A stretch of 64,000 bases of DNA from a virus, in the IMG/VR virus record IMGVR_UViG_3300022723_000184, positions 124,001-188,000 of that record; one strand, 5' to 3'. The translations under genes were made by a program, and so were the position numbers. The notes beneath the pieces were generated by a model. The model worked only from the letters and a program-made list of their open reading frames with translations, ran no database searches and was not told where the DNA came from. Of the stretch, positions 29,341 to 38,016 are shown piece after piece; within the stretch, counting starts at the first letter, position 1, and each line of letters begins with the position of its first letter.

Positions 29341-30165
29341 ATGGTCGACACACCTTTCACCTATAAACCTATGCCATACGTCGGTCTGGAGGCTGCCAGG
29401 GAGGCGGTTCTCAAGCCGATCTTGAAGGGCATACGCAAGGAGAAGGCCCTCAAACGCCCGCTCGACGAGCAGCACGCGATGCTTCAAAAGCTGTGGCGCC
29501 TTCGGGCCTTGGTCCTTGGAGAACACAACTGGTCCCGGGCCGAGCACGGCCGGGGCCTCCAGTACCTCCGCAACTGCCCGCCGTTCGGTGTCCACTACGG
29601 CGAGCGGAGCCGTGCCCGGCACTGTGGTGCGGTCAAGGTCTGCCCCAACTGCTTCGCGAGGCGCAATGTGATGGCCGCCTTCCGGTCAACCGAGTGGTTG
29701 TTCTATCTCAAGAACAACAAGCCGGTCATCGCCTACGACCTGGTGTGCATCCGCCGGACATGGGTTCGGGACGTGGAACTGAGCCAGGCCCTGGAGATGG
29801 GTCGGGCCAACCGGAACATGTACCTAGGCAAGTTCACGAAGCCGGCAGGGGGCATCACACTGACCACGCTGGAGCCGGCCAAGACCGGTTGGCAGCTGGC
29901 CCTGGCCACGATCGTCGCGGCCCGCGAAGAGGACCTGCCCGACCTGGGCCAGGCCGACGTCCAGCGTCTGGGTGTCGATCACATGACCAAACGCCGCATG
30001 GCCCGGATGATCGGATGGGCCATGCGCTACCCGCTGGGCATGATGTACGGCTCTGAGGGCCGGGCAGCCCAAATGCTGACCGTGGCCGGCGAGGCCCGAA
30101 CCCGTCAGCTGGTGTCTTCGGGCGCCATGCGGAACGAAGGAGTCCGGAAGATGTCTTTCCGGTGA
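29341..30165 (+). CDS. Hypothetical protein with zinc knuckle, possibly a replication initiator (274 aa)
   Basis: RBS AGGGAG overlaps the second palindrome. CGAVKVCPNCFARRN (about residues 96-110) is a zinc knuckle of the type found before the catalytic domain in some rolling-circle Rep proteins. However, I see no HUH motif or catalytic Tyr context, so this is not a proven Rep. Other segments (QHAMLQKLWRLRALVLGEHNW, KPAGGITLTTLEPAKTGWQLALATIVA) are unfamiliar. The origin-like region immediately upstream makes an initiator or autorepressor role worth testing. Confidence 0.6.
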   Translation: MVDTPFTYKPMPYVGLEAAREAVLKPILKGIRKEKALKRPLDEQHAMLQKLWRLRALVLGEHNWSRAEHGRGLQYLRNCPPFGVHYGERSRARHCGAVKVCPNCFARRNVMAAFRSTEWLFYLKNNKPVIAYDLVCIRRTWVRDVELSQALEMGRANRNMYLGKFTKPAGGITLTTLEPAKTGWQLALATIVAAREEDLPDLGQADVQRLGVDHMTKRRMARMIGWAMRYPLGMMYGSEGRAAQMLTVAGEARTRQLVSSGAMRNEGVRKMSFR

Positions 30166-30169
30166 ATCC

Positions 30170-30183
30170 AAAAAGGACTTTTT
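30170..30183. repeat. Variant palindrome AAAAAGGACTTTTT
   Basis: One base differs from the AAAAAGTACTTTTT family (G for T at the centre). It lies just after the stop of the gene at 29341. Confidence 0.7.
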
Positions 30184-30234
30184 AGATGTCGAATCAATAC
30201 AGTTGCCGGCCCGTCGATGAAAGCGAGGCCCGAG

Positions 30235-30648
30235 ATGGGTAAGCGGTCAAAATTGAAAAGACGAGTCGACGCTTGTCAAGGTGGCCAGACCTTGTTGATC
30301 TGGACCGAATCGTACAACCCGTTCCAGTTGGGTGGCTACGTTCATGGTCCGGTCGGGATCCATGTCAAGGTCGGCCAGCGACTGCCGTTGGGTAAGGGCT
30401 ACTACGGTTACCTCGTGGTCAACCCGTTGAACGGTGAGACCCACGTGGCTGAGGAGCTGACCGGGGCCCTTATAGGTCCTAGCCTGGCGTCGGTCCGTAA
30501 AGACGTGGCCGCGGGTGACGGTAGGACCATGAAGAACCAGATCGATGCGGCACTAGCTCGCAAGGCGGGGGTAGTAGTGGTCCAGGACGAAGAGGATTTT
30601 TGGCAGCGGCTGCAGCCGACTGTCGTCGACGAAAGTGAGGAGGAATAG
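30235..30648 (+). CDS. Hypothetical protein (137 aa)
   Basis: ATG 30235 is preferred to 30217 because GCGAGG lies just upstream. Basic N-terminus followed by a beta-rich part (TLLIWTESYNPFQLGGYVHGPVGIHVKVGQRLPLGKGYYGYLVV) and a helical acidic end. No family recognised. It overlaps the next gene start. Confidence 0.65.
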   Translation: MGKRSKLKRRVDACQGGQTLLIWTESYNPFQLGGYVHGPVGIHVKVGQRLPLGKGYYGYLVVNPLNGETHVAEELTGALIGPSLASVRKDVAAGDGRTMKNQIDAALARKAGVVVVQDEEDFWQRLQPTVVDESEEE

Positions 30649-31211
30649 TGGCCAACAACTATTGGGTCTTCAGCACCATGCTCCCGCTCGACAACAACGA
30701 GCAGAAGAATTGGTGGTTGGACCAAATGGAAGAAGTGTATTACACCGAGACCCGGGATGAGCAAGGGAAGCTCACGGAACTCGAACTGGTGGAGTGCGAG
30801 CAAGACGAGGTGCCTGAGCACGATACTGAGGTGCCCCGGATCGTTGGTGAAAGCGCACAGCGCGTTTTGACCGGCAACGGCGACGTCCACGACATCGACC
30901 TGATGGAGGCCCTGGAGTTCGGCCTCGACTTTCAGTGGAAAATGGAACAGGACGGCGACAAGCCGGCGGTCTGGATCTATTCGGACGACGGTGGTAATGC
31001 CTACCACGCGGCCCTGGTGGTCCGTAAGATGTTCCAGCACTTTGAGCTGCCCCGCAGTTGGTGGATGACCTGGGCCACGTACTGCTCTAAGCCCCGTGTG
31101 GACGAGCAGAGCGGTGGCGCCGTCGTCGTGACCCGCGAGGGTATCCATTGCATGGACGCCCAGACCTGGGCCAGGAACAAGGTCAAGGCCAGAGGAGAGT
31201 TCGATGGGTAG
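30648..31211 (+). CDS. Hypothetical phage protein (187 aa)
   Basis: GTG start within AGGAGGAATAGTGG. The C-terminal half (VWIYSDDGGNAYHAALVVRKMFQHFELPRSWWMTWATYCSKPRVDEQSGGAVVVTREGIHCMDAQTW) resembles a recurring phage protein of unknown function. The acidic middle is probably a linker. Function unknown. Confidence 0.68.
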   Translation: MANNYWVFSTMLPLDNNEQKNWWLDQMEEVYYTETRDEQGKLTELELVECEQDEVPEHDTEVPRIVGESAQRVLTGNGDVHDIDLMEALEFGLDFQWKMEQDGDKPAVWIYSDDGGNAYHAALVVRKMFQHFELPRSWWMTWATYCSKPRVDEQSGGAVVVTREGIHCMDAQTWARNKVKARGEFDG

Positions 31212-31494
31212 ACTCAAGCCCCGTGGCCTCCCGCCGGAACCGGACGACGACTGGAATGAGCCGGAGCTGAGCTGGGAGGACGCCGCCGAACAGTGCCAAA
31301 CGATCTATGACAAGATCGAGGATGCCAGCCCAGGTCTGTGGGACCGGGCCTACGACTTTTTCGAGAGCATCCAGGAGAAGGTCAAGGACATGAAGGAGTC
31401 GATCGAAAGCCGGCGACGCGCTACGCCCAAGCAGAAGGCTGCGTTGGACAAGATGGAGGCGGGCGTCGATCGGTGGTTGGAAAACGATGAGTGA
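31204..31494 (+). CDS. Small helical protein (96 aa)
   Basis: Start inside the preceding gene end, GAGGAG upstream. Predicted helix-rich throughout (RAYDFFESIQEKVKDMKESIESRRRATPKQKAALDKM), highly charged. May be a scaffold-like or regulatory peptide; no family recognised. Confidence 0.65.
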   Translation: MGRLKPRGLPPEPDDDWNEPELSWEDAAEQCQTIYDKIEDASPGLWDRAYDFFESIQEKVKDMKESIESRRRATPKQKAALDKMEAGVDRWLENDE

Positions 31495-32008
31495 AAGCAT
31501 CAACAGCCCCCCGTACCCCAGGATGACCGCTACCTCGGCGAGTCTCTATCGGAGGCTTAGCGAGTTGCGGGAGTGGGTGCTGGAGGAAATCGAGATCCTT
31601 CGGGAGGAGATCCCGGATCAGGTGGAGCGGTTGGAGGTCCCAGAGAAAATCCCTCCGACGACCGTGTGGGGTAACGTGAGCGTCGCCGACAAGTTCTCGG
31701 TGCTCACCCATGCACGGCACATCAGGGAGAGCTGGGACCACATCATCCGCGAGCACGAAGACGCGTGGAATTCGGCGTTGGCCCTCAAGAAAAGGGTGAT
31801 GTTGGTGAACAGCGCGATCACAGGTCTGAGCGAGGCGTTCGTCGACCCCGAGACGCGAGAGGCCAAGGAGCAGGAGTACTTCGACAAGACGCGGAAGCGG
31901 ATGAAGATCATCCGCCAGCAGATCGGTCGTGCACTGACACCTGAGGGGCTCTTCGAGGAAGATGACGAGGACAAAGACGATTTTACCGATCTTGGACCCG
32001 TCGGCTAA
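31487..32008 (+). CDS. Hypothetical helical protein (173 aa)
   Basis: ATGA overlap. Long helices with coiled-coil periodicity (RLSELREWVLEEIEILREEIPDQVERL) and a very acidic C-terminus (FEEDDEDKDDF). It overlaps the PP-loop gene by 47 nt, which is long for this phage. No family recognised. Confidence 0.65.
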   Translation: MSESINSPPYPRMTATSASLYRRLSELREWVLEEIEILREEIPDQVERLEVPEKIPPTTVWGNVSVADKFSVLTHARHIRESWDHIIREHEDAWNSALALKKRVMLVNSAITGLSEAFVDPETREAKEQEYFDKTRKRMKIIRQQIGRALTPEGLFEEDDEDKDDFTDLGPVG

Positions 32009-32858
32009 GCAACAGCTGACGCTCCAGGATGCTGTGAAGCTCGGGCTACCGATCGTGCAGTCCCACGGCATCGGTGTGGACAGCACCGCGGTGACCGTGG
32101 GCATGGTGCAGCGAGGCATCCGTCCTGATCACATCCTGTTCGCCGACGTGGGCAACGAACTGCCCGAGACCTACGACTACATTCCGGTGCTCAACGAGTA
32201 TCTGGAAGAGAACGGCTTCCCGCAGGTGCAGGTAGTGAAGTACGTACCTAAGAAGTTCAAGGGCGAGCCGTACGACACGCTGGAGACCGACTGCCTGACC
32301 AAGTCGATGCTCCCGAGCCTGGCCTACGGGTTCAAGGGCTGCAGCAACAAATGGAAGATCGGCCCGCTCGACAAGCAGGTGAAGCAGGTTTACAAGGACC
32401 ACCTCAAGGGCGGCGGCCAGGTGGCCCGGCTGATCGGTTACGACGCGGGCCCCAAGGATTGTGCCCGAGGCACGCACGCCAAGGACTCGAAGCAGTGGCG
32501 GTTCGTCTACCCGCTCCGCGACTGGGGCTGGGACCGCGACGAGTGCCTGCGGCAAATCGAGAAGGCCGGGCTCCCAGAGCCTACGAAGTCGGCCTGTTTC
32601 TTCTGCCCCTCGACCAAGAAAGAGGAGCTGCGGTGGTTGGCGATCACCCATCCTGAGCTTGCCAAGCGGGCCGTTCAGATGGAGGACCGGGCGCAATCCA
32701 CGCTCAAATCGATCGAGGGTCTGTGGCGTAACGGCACCAAAGGCACCAGAAAACCAGAGGCCAAGAAGCCGGGCCGGTGGCGTAAGTACCTGGAACAGGA
32801 AGGCCTGCTGGAGCAGGTTATGATGTGTGGCGAGGAGTTCGACCCCGAGGACTTCTGA
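31962..32858 (+). CDS. PAPS reductase-like PP-loop protein (298 aa)
   Basis: VQSHGIGVDSTAVTVGMVQRG (about residues 32-52) is the PP-loop of adenine nucleotide alpha-hydrolases, as in PAPS reductase and DndC. DHILFADVGNELPETYDYI follows as the expected strand and acidic helix. Cysteines at CSNKWKI, CARG and CFFCPSTKKEE could hold an Fe-S cluster. Phage members of this family are frequent; proposed roles include sulfur metabolism and DNA or tRNA thiolation. None can be chosen from sequence. The start at 31962 overlaps the previous gene; a later start near QDAVKLG would still retain the PP-loop. Confidence 0.78.
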   Translation: MTRTKTILPILDPSAKQQLTLQDAVKLGLPIVQSHGIGVDSTAVTVGMVQRGIRPDHILFADVGNELPETYDYIPVLNEYLEENGFPQVQVVKYVPKKFKGEPYDTLETDCLTKSMLPSLAYGFKGCSNKWKIGPLDKQVKQVYKDHLKGGGQVARLIGYDAGPKDCARGTHAKDSKQWRFVYPLRDWGWDRDECLRQIEKAGLPEPTKSACFFCPSTKKEELRWLAITHPELAKRAVQMEDRAQSTLKSIEGLWRNGTKGTRKPEAKKPGRWRKYLEQEGLLEQVMMCGEEFDPEDF

Positions 32859-32924
32859 TCCCCGTAGGCTGGCCAGGGAGGGCCCTGACAGGAGCCAGCT
32901 TTGTGTCGACAACCTAAAGGCCTA

Positions 32925-32952
32925 ACAACACCGATCGTGTGGTCGGTGTTGT
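32925..32952 (+). other. Hairpin between genes
   Basis: ACAACACCGA (32925-32934) pairs perfectly with TCGGTGTTGT (32943-32952), loop of 8 nt. No T-run follows. It precedes a short ORF with a strong RBS, so it may affect translation or mark an RNA processing site. Confidence 0.6.
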
Positions 32953-32974
32953 CGCGTCCATAGACAGGAGGACC

Positions 32975-33082
32975 GTGGCCATCAAAACAGCACCCATGTT
33001 AGGAGGCTTGCCTATTGAAGAATGGGCGGGCCGACGGGTGATCTGGCACGGAGCCAAAAAGAGGCGGGAACCCGACTACTGA
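32975..33082 (+). CDS. Very small ORF with strong RBS (35 aa)
   Basis: GTG start just after a near-perfect CAGGAGGA. Translation VAIKTAPMLGGLPIEEWAGRRVIWHGAKKRREPDY ends in TGA. The strong RBS and G/C-biased codons favour a real gene, although it overlaps the next ORF. No family recognised. Confidence 0.5.
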   Translation: MAIKTAPMLGGLPIEEWAGRRVIWHGAKKRREPDY

Positions 33083-33288
33083 ACTCCCAGTTCGTGGAGG
33101 TGAGCGGAAACCCGAAGCGGGCCGTTATGGCCAACCAGGCCAAATCCGCGTACAACACGGACGGCGGTGAGGAGGCTCGCAGGGAGGTGGGCAAGAACCC
33201 CGAGTGTTTCCCCAGCGTGTTCGCGTTCTACGAGCACCACACGGGCGACAAATACGTGCCCGGAGCGATCCGGGCGATAGGAGGCTAA
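33022..33288 (+). CDS. Small hypothetical protein (up to 88 aa)
   Basis: The clearly coding part is VEVSGNPKRAVMANQAKSAYNTDGGEEARREVGKNPECFPSVFAFYEHH. The true start may be GTG 33097 rather than ATG 33022, because the first 25 residues overlap the preceding short ORF. Function unknown. Confidence 0.55.
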   Translation: MGGPTGDLARSQKEAGTRLLNSQFVEVSGNPKRAVMANQAKSAYNTDGGEEARREVGKNPECFPSVFAFYEHHTGDKYVPGAIRAIGG

Positions 33289-33289
33289 G

Positions 33290-33859
33290 TTGAGTACGGA
33301 GCTGCAGGACAACCTGTTGAACCTCCTGATCGACATCGAACGCCAAGACAAGCTCGCCGGCCTCGGCATCCGAGACGGTATGGGCCTGGGCGATGCGATC
33401 GACAGGATGAAGGAGATCGTGTCCGGGCCGCTACCGGTCTGGATCTACGCCGATCTCAGCACCTGCCACATAACCAAAGACGACTCGTACAAGTTCAGCT
33501 CGTGCGCCCAAGACACCAAAGGGCAGACGCCTTGCGTCGTGTACGAGTACGAAGAGGGTTTCTGGGTCTACGTTCCGAGCAAGCAGGAAGATCTGGACGA
33601 TTACATCAAAAACATGCTGGCCTTCGGGTTCAGTACGGCGGCCACGTCGCTCGTGCGGCTGGCCAACAGGCAGAGGCTGGCTTTCATCCGTCTTGACAGT
33701 GACGGCACCATTGTGTCTGACCTGGAGCATTACGAAACAGAGAACTGTGGTTCTGATCCACGCCCCTGCGGGACGTGCCCGGAGTGCAGTGCGACTTGCT
33801 ACAAGACGCCGTCCGGGATCGTTTGCGAGAACGGTCACGGCGGCGTCCTGCCAACTTAG
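33290..33859 (+). CDS. DUF5983-like protein with zinc ribbon (189 aa)
   Basis: TTG start after AGGAGGC. VWIYADLSTCHITKDD, then YEEGFWVYVPSKQEDLDD and LVRLANRQRLAFIRLDSDG, match the DUF5983 pattern as I recall it. The C-terminal CGTCPECSATCYKTPSGIVCENGHGG is a zinc ribbon added to it. Role unknown. It lies directly upstream of the SbcD-like gene. Confidence 0.65.
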   Translation: MSTELQDNLLNLLIDIERQDKLAGLGIRDGMGLGDAIDRMKEIVSGPLPVWIYADLSTCHITKDDSYKFSSCAQDTKGQTPCVVYEYEEGFWVYVPSKQEDLDDYIKNMLAFGFSTAATSLVRLANRQRLAFIRLDSDGTIVSDLEHYETENCGSDPRPCGTCPECSATCYKTPSGIVCENGHGGVLPT

Positions 33860-33868
33860 AGGAAACAC

Positions 33869-34993
33869 ATGGCTAGAAAACCTGTGGCGGTGATGTATGC
33901 CGACGGCCACCTGGCTGACAGGGCATGGTCCTGGCGCCCTATCGAGGGCGACTCGTACCACTCCCTGCACCAGATCATCACCGCAGCCCGCAAACGGGAG
34001 GTGCCGGTCATCGGGGCCGGCGACCTCATCGATAAGCATCGGAACACCGCTCGGCCGATTCACATGCTCCACCGGGAGCTGGATCGGCTGGCGGACAAAG
34101 GCCTGGAGTTCTTTTTTGTCCAAGGTCAACATGAGTTTGATGACGTGCCATGGTTCTCTGCGAACTCGCAGGCCTGCCACATCCACAAGAAAACGATCGA
34201 CGTCGGTCCTTTTAAGGTCTACGGCCTCGACTACCAGCCGGCCGGCCGGCTCCAACAGGAGCTTGACCAGATCCCGGCCGACACTGACATCTTGGTGGCT
34301 CACCAGGTGTGGGATCTGTTCATGGGAGACATTGCCGCCCCGCAGGGAGGCATCCACGACGTGCCCGTGGTCAGCACTGTGTTCACCGGGGACTTTCACG
34401 AGTTCAAAGAGGTCGACACCCGGGGCAAGGACGGCCAGGAGGTTCACGTGGTGAGCCCGGGGTCCGTGTGCATGCAGTCCATCGACGAACCACCCAAAAA
34501 GTACTTTTTGATTTTGCACGACGACGGGACCTTCGAGCGGCGCCGCCTAAATACTCGGCCTATGCTCGATGCTTCGATGTTGCTGACGCAGGACAACATG
34601 GACCACTTCGCCGAGACCATCCAGGGCGAGCTGGAGAAGATGACCGAGGAGGCAGCCGGGTTCAAGATGCCGGAGGAGGTCTGCAAGCCGCTGCTACGGG
34701 TGACGTACTCCTACCGGCTCAAGGACGTCAAACGGCGTGTCATGAATCTGGTGGGCGAGCGGGCCCACATCTTCTGGAAGGAGCTGCCGCCGGAGAAGCC
34801 GGAGGCGCAGGAACGTCGGAAGAAGCGGGTGGTGGGCCAGAAGCACGCCACTACCCTGGACACCAAGCTGGGCCCCTACCTGGAGGCCACGGACCAGAAG
34901 CGGCTGTTGGGGCCGTGTCAGAGGCTGCTGCAGGCCAACGATGTTGGGGCCGAGCTGCAACGTATGAGAGCGGAGGCCCTCGGTGAAGGATGA
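33869..34993 (+). CDS. SbcD/gp47-like recombination nuclease subunit (374 aa)
   Basis: Metallophosphoesterase motifs are in order: YADGHLADRAW (replacing the usual DxHxG), GAGDLIDKHRN, VQGQHEFDD, LVAHQ and FTGDFHEFKE. The family (Mre11, SbcD, T4 gp47) forms the nuclease of the SbcCD/MR complex that trims DNA ends for recombination-dependent replication. The Rad50-like partner is at 35773, separated by two genes. The palindrome AAAAAGTACTTTTT (34496) lies inside the coding sequence and encodes KKYFL. The C-terminal 130 residues are helical and basic. Confidence 0.85.
   Translation: MARKPVAVMYADGHLADRAWSWRPIEGDSYHSLHQIITAARKREVPVIGAGDLIDKHRNTARPIHMLHRELDRLADKGLEFFFVQGQHEFDDVPWFSANSQACHIHKKTIDVGPFKVYGLDYQPAGRLQQELDQIPADTDILVAHQVWDLFMGDIAAPQGGIHDVPVVSTVFTGDFHEFKEVDTRGKDGQEVHVVSPGSVCMQSIDEPPKKYFLILHDDGTFERRRLNTRPMLDASMLLTQDNMDHFAETIQGELEKMTEEAAGFKMPEEVCKPLLRVTYSYRLKDVKRRVMNLVGERAHIFWKELPPEKPEAQERRKKRVVGQKHATTLDTKLGPYLEATDQKRLLGPCQRLLQANDVGAELQRMRAEALGEG
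34496..34509. repeat. Palindrome AAAAAGTACTTTTT, copy 3 (within coding sequence)
   Basis: The only perfect copy inside a recognised gene; it encodes part of EPPKKYFLILHD. Its retention in a coding sequence suggests either chance or a site used irrespective of transcription. Confidence 0.88.
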
Positions 34994-35645
34994 CGGCATC
35001 GACTACAAGGTCGTGGACCTGGGCACGAAACTGGGCAGCTCGCTGGGCGTGTTCCTCGACAAGGGGAGCATGTACTACGGCAGCCACGTCAAGCAGATCC
35101 AGCCAGGCGAGTGCCTGGGCATCGATCTGAAGGACCAATACCAGCAGGATGTCGAGAAGCGAGGCTTCCAGTTCCGGGCCATGGACGTACTCAAGGACTT
35201 CCAGTATCCGGTGGCCGACTACTACCTGGCCTGGGACTTCCTGGAGCACCTGCCGAGCATCGAGGATTCGAACAATGTGCTCGGCGCGATGATCGATCAC
35301 GCCGTCAAGGGCGTGTGGCTCAAGATGCCCAGCTTCGAGCAGTGCGAGGAGGGCGAGGGCCAGCTCAGGGAGCACGGGCTCAGGTTTACCTGGACCTACT
35401 GGAAAGGGCACCCGTCGCATTACACGCTGGCTGACGCCACACGTGTCATCAGCCGCGTGGCGCCCGGGGCCCGCATCAAGCACAAGCACCAGCGGATCAT
35501 CCTTGATTCGTCGAGTAAGTTCGTCGTGCCAATCGACGCACCGATCGACACGAACGAGTACAAGCCGGAGCACGGGCCCAAGCCTTTCGTCAGGTTCGAC
35601 CCTCCGGTAATCGGCTGTCACGAGCTGATCGTTTACCTGGATTGA
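34983..35645 (+). CDS. Class I methyltransferase-fold protein (220 aa)
   Basis: GTG start overlapping the preceding gene. VVDLGTKLGSSLGVFL (SAM-binding loop), CLGIDLKDQY (acidic strand 2) and FRAMDVLKDFQYPVADYYLAWDFLEHLPSIED read as a class I SAM methyltransferase. The later HKHQRIILDSSSKFVV and FVRFDPP segments are not typical of DNA methyltransferases. Substrate unknown; it sits between the two recombination nuclease subunits. Confidence 0.7.
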   Translation: MKDDGIDYKVVDLGTKLGSSLGVFLDKGSMYYGSHVKQIQPGECLGIDLKDQYQQDVEKRGFQFRAMDVLKDFQYPVADYYLAWDFLEHLPSIEDSNNVLGAMIDHAVKGVWLKMPSFEQCEEGEGQLREHGLRFTWTYWKGHPSHYTLADATRVISRVAPGARIKHKHQRIILDSSSKFVVPIDAPIDTNEYKPEHGPKPFVRFDPPVIGCHELIVYLD

Positions 35646-35653
35646 GGTGGCCA

Positions 35654-35773
35654 GTGCTCAAAGAGAACGGGTTCTACACGCTTCTCAAGAAGACTAACCC
35701 GGAGCTGTGCGATAGCATCGAAGAGATGCGCCAGGTCGTTCGGCAGAAAGAAGCGAGGTCGAGACAAAGGTAA
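35654..35773 (+). CDS. Very small ORF (39 aa)
   Basis: GTG start with GAGGTGG upstream. VLKENGFYTLLKKTNPELCDSIEEMRQVVRQKEARSRQR is helical and basic and ends in TAA that overlaps the next ATG (TAATG). The tight spacing supports expression with the SbcC-like gene. Confidence 0.55.
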   Translation: MLKENGFYTLLKKTNPELCDSIEEMRQVVRQKEARSRQR

Positions 35774-38016
35774 TGTGGATCAAGAAAGCAGTCTTCAAGA
35801 ACTTTGGCCGGCACGCGGTATTGGAGCTGGACTTCACCCAGGGCCTGATCGGGATTTTCGGGCCCAACGGGTCCGGCAAGTCCACGATCACCGACGGCAT
35901 CTACGCGGCCCTGACCAACGACTGGTCGCGGTTCGCCGGGGTGAAGACGGACAACATACGTGACACGGCCGACGAGAAAGACGAGTCGAGTGTGTATATC
36001 GAGGCCGAGCACGACGGTGTAGGTTTCAGTCTCCTTCGCAGCTTACGTCCCAACAAGAGCGAGCTGCGGATTGAGGGTCGAGAGAAAGGCATCCACAAGG
36101 CCACAGATATCCAGCACGAGCTGGAGCACAACCTGGGCGTGGATACCAAACTAATCGGTATTTACAGTTTTGTTCGTCAATGGGACATGTTCGCCTTCCT
36201 CAGCCAGACCCCGGGCGACCGGGCTCGCACCTACCAGCACCTGTGCGGTACGGGGAAGGCCGAAGAGATTTACAACGCCGTCGGCAAGATGCTCGACGAC
36301 GAAGAGTTCCCGACCGAGTTGGTGGACAACACCGACGAGATCCGGGCCAGCCTCGCCGCCCACCAGTCCAAGCTCAAGAAGCTGGAGGCGGAGATCGAGG
36401 AGGTCGAGGCCAAGCTGTTATCGGCCGACCAGACCAAGGCGGCCAAGGCCATCGTCCGGCGACGCGAGGAGCACACCAGGCTCAGCGGACTGCTGGAGGG
36501 TTGCCGGGACGCGGTCGCCGAGACCGATGCTGCCCTGACCAAGGCCAAGAAGACCGAGAAGGTCAAGGCCCAGCTGGTCGAAGACCTCAAGGAAGGGGTT
36601 GAGGAACTGCGTTCCGGCGCCGAGGAGGCGAAGACGCAGCTCAGCCAGATCGAGCGGTTCGAGAAGAACCAGGCCAGGCGCGCCGATCTCAAGGGGCGCC
36701 TGGACAAGTTGAAGCTGCCGGAGGAACCGGAGCTACACAAGGACGACGCGCAACTCGATTCGCTGGTGGAGCAACACGCCGAGCTGTTCCGTGAGGAAGA
36801 GAAGCTGCAGGAGCAGTTCGAGACCATGGCCGAGGGCGGGTCGGCGTTGCTCCGGCTCAACATTACGGCTGCGATCGACGACGACGGCACGCGCTTTTCG
36901 ATCCTCAAGGGTAGGGAGCCCATGGACGAGGGCGGCTACACCAAGGACGAAGCCGTCGACGCCGTGCGATCGGAACTGGACGATCTGGAGAGCAAGCTCG
37001 GCGACCCGAGAGAATTGGAGAAGGTCGAGGCGAAGCTGGTCGAGGCGTTCGAGAAGCGTAAGCCGATCACCAAGAAGATCTCCAAGATCCGTGAAGCGCG
37101 CAAGGCCCACGGCGAGTGGAGCCGGGAGCACGAGCGGATCGAGACCAAGATCGAATCCTTGAAGGAACAGCTGGACGCGGTCGAGGAGGTGGATTCGCCC
37201 GGCAACGGTCGGGAGGAGCTGGAGCAGCTGGTCGAGGATTTCAAGACCATCCAGAAGAACCTGGAGTCGGCCAAGGAGGTACACGCCGAGGCCCGCGAGG
37301 ATCTGGCCACGAAGCAGGCCGAAGCCAAGTCGGCGGCCAGCAAGCTCAAGGAGGTTGCCGACGGCCTGGCCGCCAACGAGGTGGACGAGGACGAGTTCAA
37401 GGAGGCCGACGTCAAGCTCGTTCAGCACCACCAGAACGAGCTGACGCTCTCGGCGATCCGGGAGCGGAAGAAGGTGATCGACGAGGAGATAGAGTCGGAC
37501 GAGAAGCAGCTGGAGAGAATGGAAGCACAGCTGGCCCGGCAGCAGAAGGTCATCAAGTTCGGCAAGATGCTGCGGGGCGTCCGCGAGGTCATGCACCGCC
37601 AGCGGCTTCCACAGGTGGTGGCCCAGGAAAACCTTGAGGACATGGAGGAAGATGTCAACGCCGTGCTCGGGAGCTTCGGCGATCCGTTCTGGGTCGAGGC
37701 GACCGCGGACCTCAGCTTCAAGGTGCACTTCCCTGGTGAGCCCACCAAGTCGGCTGACAGGCTATCTGGCGGGCAGAAGGGGGTCCTGGCCGTGGCCTTC
37801 AGATCGGCCGTTTCCTCTCTTTTCAGTGAGGAGGTCGGTATGATGTGCTTGGACGAGCCGAGTGCTGGTCTTGACGGCGACAACGTGGCGCACCTCGGCG
37901 AGGCGCTCGTCAAGTTCGCTTCGCAGGTCCGCGGCAGGAGGCAGATCATCATGATCACCCACTCCGAGGAACTTAAACCTGCGTTTGATCAGGTGATCGA
38001 CATTAAGGGTTCTTGA
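35773..38016 (+). CDS. SbcC/Rad50/gp46-like SMC ATPase (747 aa)
   Basis: FGPNGSGKST (Walker A, near residue 34), YSFVRQWDMFAFLSQTPGDRARTYQHLCGT (Q-loop region), LSGGQKGVLAVAF (signature), MMCLDEPSAGLD (Walker B) and IIMITHSEE (H-loop) give a complete ABC-type SMC head split by a coiled coil. The zinc hook expected at the coil apex is degenerate: SILKGREPMD at 36898-36927 occupies the place of CPxCGxxxD, with Ser and Lys in place of both cysteines. Partner of the SbcD-like nuclease at 33869. Role: recombination and DNA end processing in replication. Confidence 0.88.
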   Translation: MWIKKAVFKNFGRHAVLELDFTQGLIGIFGPNGSGKSTITDGIYAALTNDWSRFAGVKTDNIRDTADEKDESSVYIEAEHDGVGFSLLRSLRPNKSELRIEGREKGIHKATDIQHELEHNLGVDTKLIGIYSFVRQWDMFAFLSQTPGDRARTYQHLCGTGKAEEIYNAVGKMLDDEEFPTELVDNTDEIRASLAAHQSKLKKLEAEIEEVEAKLLSADQTKAAKAIVRRREEHTRLSGLLEGCRDAVAETDAALTKAKKTEKVKAQLVEDLKEGVEELRSGAEEAKTQLSQIERFEKNQARRADLKGRLDKLKLPEEPELHKDDAQLDSLVEQHAELFREEEKLQEQFETMAEGGSALLRLNITAAIDDDGTRFSILKGREPMDEGGYTKDEAVDAVRSELDDLESKLGDPRELEKVEAKLVEAFEKRKPITKKISKIREARKAHGEWSREHERIETKIESLKEQLDAVEEVDSPGNGREELEQLVEDFKTIQKNLESAKEVHAEAREDLATKQAEAKSAASKLKEVADGLAANEVDEDEFKEADVKLVQHHQNELTLSAIRERKKVIDEEIESDEKQLERMEAQLARQQKVIKFGKMLRGVREVMHRQRLPQVVAQENLEDMEEDVNAVLGSFGDPFWVEATADLSFKVHFPGEPTKSADRLSGGQKGVLAVAFRSAVSSLFSEEVGMMCLDEPSAGLDGDNVAHLGEALVKFASQVRGRRQIIMITHSEELKPAFDQVIDIKGS

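Noticed and set aside
29341-30165. Rolling-circle Rep protein
   Set aside because: The zinc knuckle is suggestive but no HUH motif or catalytic Tyr signature was found, so it is kept as unknown.
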